From the NCBI GenBank assembly GCA_025464545.1, contig JAODMA010000240.1:1-15132 (forward strand): a stretch of 15,132 nt of DNA, given 5' to 3'. This DNA is from Arthrobacter sp. (GTDB lineage: Bacteria; Actinomycetota; Actinomycetes; Actinomycetales; Micrococcaceae). Positions within the stretch are counted from its first letter, which is position 1. The number at the start of each line of letters is the position of its first letter. Below the pieces are notes generated by a model. The model ran no database searches, was not told the origin of the DNA, and saw only the letters and a program-made list of their open reading frames with translations. Of the stretch, positions 13,709 through 15,132 are shown one piece after another. The translations under genes were made by a program, and so were the position numbers.

Positions 13709-14671
13709 ATGAACGCAGTGAGAGGGCGCTTTGCCGCGAGGACCGTCCGGGTCAAGGCTCCCGGCAAAGTAAACGTCTCACTCGACGTCGGACCGCTGCG
13801 GGGTGACGGCTACCACTCCGTCGCCAGCGTCTATCTCGCGGTATCCCTCTACGAGGAGGTCGCCGCCACCAGCACGGACACCGGCGAGATCACGGTGAGC
13901 CTCAGCCCGGCGAGCACGCTGGACCTCGACGCCGTCGACATCCCCCTTGATAAACGCAATCTTGCGTACCAGGCCGCCGCCATCATGACCGACGTTTCCG
14001 AGCACGCCACCGGGGTCCACCTCGAAATCACGAAGCGGGTCCCCGTGGCGGGCGGCATGGGCGGGGGCTCAGCCGATGCCGCCGCCACCCTGCTCGCCTG
14101 CGACGCGCTGTGGAACAGTGGGCTTTCCCGTGATGAGCTGGCGCACCTGGCCGCGGAACTCGGCGCCGACGTGCCGTTTTCCCTCCTCGGCGGCACTGCC
14201 GTCGGACTCGGCCTGGGTGATGACCTGTCCCCGGCGCTCGTCAAGGCCCAGACGGACTGGGTGCTCGTCACCGCCGACTTCGGCCTGCCCACCCCGGAGG
14301 TCTACCGGACCCTGGACCGGCTGCGATCTGCCGAAGGAATCTTGGTCGAGGAACCCACCTCCGTGGATCCCAGGATTCTCAAGGCGCTGCGCGGGGGCGA
14401 CGCGGACGCCCTGAGCAGAGTCCTGGTCAATGACCTCCAGCGGGCCTCGATCGAACTGGCGCCGCAACTGCGGGACACCCTCGGGCTCGGCGAATCGTGC
14501 GGTGCCATCGCGGGAATCGTTTCGGGATCCGGACCCACCGTGGCCTTCCTGGCGCACAGCCCCGGAGCCGCGGCCGGCCTTGCCGATGACCTGCGCCACC
14601 ACGGCCTCGACGCCATGGCTGTGCACGGCCCGGTGCACGGGGCACGCATCATCTCCGATACCCTCCTTTAG
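13709..14671 (+). CDS. ispE: 4-diphosphocytidyl-2-C-methyl-D-erythritol kinase IspE
   Basis: A GHMP-family kinase that phosphorylates CDP-methylerythritol at the 2-position with ATP, the fourth step of the MEP route to isoprenoid precursors; cytoplasmic. In 320 residues the motifs are APGKVNVSLDVG at 17-28 (Lys20), GDGYH at 32-36, the glycine-rich ATP loop VPVAGGMGGGSADAAA at 111-126, and GADVPF at 152-157 with the catalytic Asp154. The C-terminal SGSGPTVAFL motif follows. The ATG at 13709 is supported by a TAGCGT box six bases upstream, and the motif positions fit the family. It follows ksgA by 93 bp as in M. tuberculosis (Rv1010/Rv1011). Its product feeds, among others, the polyprenyl carriers that Pmt and cell-wall synthesis use; that link is inferred, not shown by the DNA. 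Confidence 0.97.
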   Translation: MNAVRGRFAARTVRVKAPGKVNVSLDVGPLRGDGYHSVASVYLAVSLYEEVAATSTDTGEITVSLSPASTLDLDAVDIPLDKRNLAYQAAAIMTDVSEHATGVHLEITKRVPVAGGMGGGSADAAATLLACDALWNSGLSRDELAHLAAELGADVPFSLLGGTAVGLGLGDDLSPALVKAQTDWVLVTADFGLPTPEVYRTLDRLRSAEGILVEEPTSVDPRILKALRGGDADALSRVLVNDLQRASIELAPQLRDTLGLGESCGAIAGIVSGSGPTVAFLAHSPGAAAGLADDLRHHGLDAMAVHGPVHGARIISDTLL

Positions 14672-14672
14672 T

Positions 14673-14694
14673 AGCCTCGGCCTTTACCGGGGCT
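14673..14694 (+). terminator. Hairpin after ispE, weak terminator candidate
   Basis: AGCCTCGG (14673-14680) pairs with CCGGGGCT (14687-14694) through eight pairs, one of them T-G, around a CCTTTA loop. It begins one base after the ispE stop. Only CTTCAG follows instead of a T-run, so read-through into the ABC-F gene is possible. Confidence 0.4.
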
Positions 14695-14732
14695 CTTCAG
14701 CCTGACCATTTCATCTAGGAAAGCAGTTCCCA

Positions 14733-15132
14733 GTGGCACACCTGCTAGGCGGCGAAAACCTCACGGTTTCCTACGCAACCCGTACCGTCCTCGATGGCAT
14801 TACCCTCGGCCTTGAAGAGGGCGACCGGATCGGCATGGTGGGCCGCAACGGTGACGGCAAGTCGACCCTTATGCGGCTGCTGGCAATGCGCTCCACTCCG
14901 GACTCCGGCCGGGTGACCAAGCGCAGCGAGGTCAACATCGGCTACCTGGACCAAAGCGACGTGCTCGACGGCGACCTCACGGTCGGCGCCGCGATCGTAG
15001 GGGATCAGGCCGACTATGAATGGGCCCGCAATCCCCAGATCCGCGAAGTCATGGGCGGACTCGTGTCCGACGTCGACTGGCACGCCAACGTCCACGCGCT
15101 CTCCGGCGGGCAGAAGCGGCGCGTGGCGCTGG
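14733..15132 (+). CDS. ABC-F family ATP-binding protein, N-terminal part (cut by the window end)
   Basis: The first 133 residues of a soluble duplicated-ATPase protein. ABC-F members act on the ribosome (translation factors, antibiotic protection), not as transporters. The Walker A motif GRNGDGKST is at 37-45, a Q-loop-like GYLDQ at 70-74, and the signature LSGGQKRRVAL at 123-133. The short gap of about 80 residues between Walker A and signature fits the ABC-F type, as does the absence of any membrane segment so far. The GTG at 14733 is chosen because AGGAAAG (14717-14723) lies nine bases before it. The frame is still open at the last base. The gene starts 61 bp after ispE and may share its transcript. 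The subfamily (Uup, EttA or a resistance type) cannot be decided from this half. Confidence 0.9.
   Translation, partial: MAHLLGGENLTVSYATRTVLDGITLGLEEGDRIGMVGRNGDGKSTLMRLLAMRSTPDSGRVTKRSEVNIGYLDQSDVLDGDLTVGAAIVGDQADYEWARNPQIREVMGGLVSDVDWHANVHALSGGQKRRVAL

Noticed and set aside
1..15132. CRISPR array, tRNA/rRNA genes, insertion sequence, prophage or defence system
   Set aside because: No regularly spaced direct repeats, tRNA-like cloverleaf, transposase, integrase or terminal inverted repeats were seen on either strand. Nearly all the sequence is accounted for by housekeeping and envelope genes.

Overview
The window is high-GC DNA with the gene order of a Gram-positive actinobacterium, most likely Micrococcaceae (Arthrobacter and relatives). 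Pmt and RsmI are divergent, and tatD-rpfB-ksgA-ispE run in the same direction. Mycobacterium tuberculosis has the same two blocks (Rv1002c/Rv1003 and Rv1008 to Rv1011). Genus is inferred from protein style and synteny; no rRNA or other marker is present.

Left edge (1-2114, minus strand): a decayed remnant of a long-chain acyl-CoA synthetase runs off the window edge. It abuts the 3' end of a GT39 protein O-mannosyltransferase gene (pmt). Centre-left (2170-4832, plus strand): rsmI, a 16S rRNA 2'-O-methyltransferase, is followed by a gabD-type succinate-semialdehyde dehydrogenase with its own promoter region and an inverted repeat. Centre (4852-9943, minus strand): a tight three-gene operon reads moxR-type AAA+ ATPase, then DUF58 protein, then a TgpA-like membrane transglutaminase. 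Each later gene starts within 11 bases of the preceding stop or overlaps it. Right (10164-15132, plus strand): tatD nuclease, resuscitation-promoting factor rpfB, ksgA/rsmA, ispE, and the first 133 codons of an ABC-F ATPase.

The rightward genes combine ribosome maturation (RsmI, KsgA, ABC-F), isoprenoid precursor synthesis (IspE) and peptidoglycan remodelling (RpfB). The moxR operon and Pmt act at the membrane and cell surface. Relative to the M. tuberculosis order, the rsmI-tatD interval holds gabD and the moxR operon, and metG/metS is not in the window.

The main non-coding signals are as follows. Four plus-strand genes (rsmI, tatD, ksgA, ispE) have a TAnnnT box exactly six bases before the start codon, the layout of leaderless transcripts. 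A perfect 25-bp palindrome lies upstream of rpfB. Paired TNAC-type direct repeats with an 11-bp period, resembling MtrA sites, occur in the rpfB and moxR promoter regions. A strong intrinsic terminator follows rpfB. I found no tRNA, rRNA, CRISPR array, insertion sequence or prophage gene. I also found no clearly new multi-gene system. The best leads are the regulatory sites and the pseudogene.
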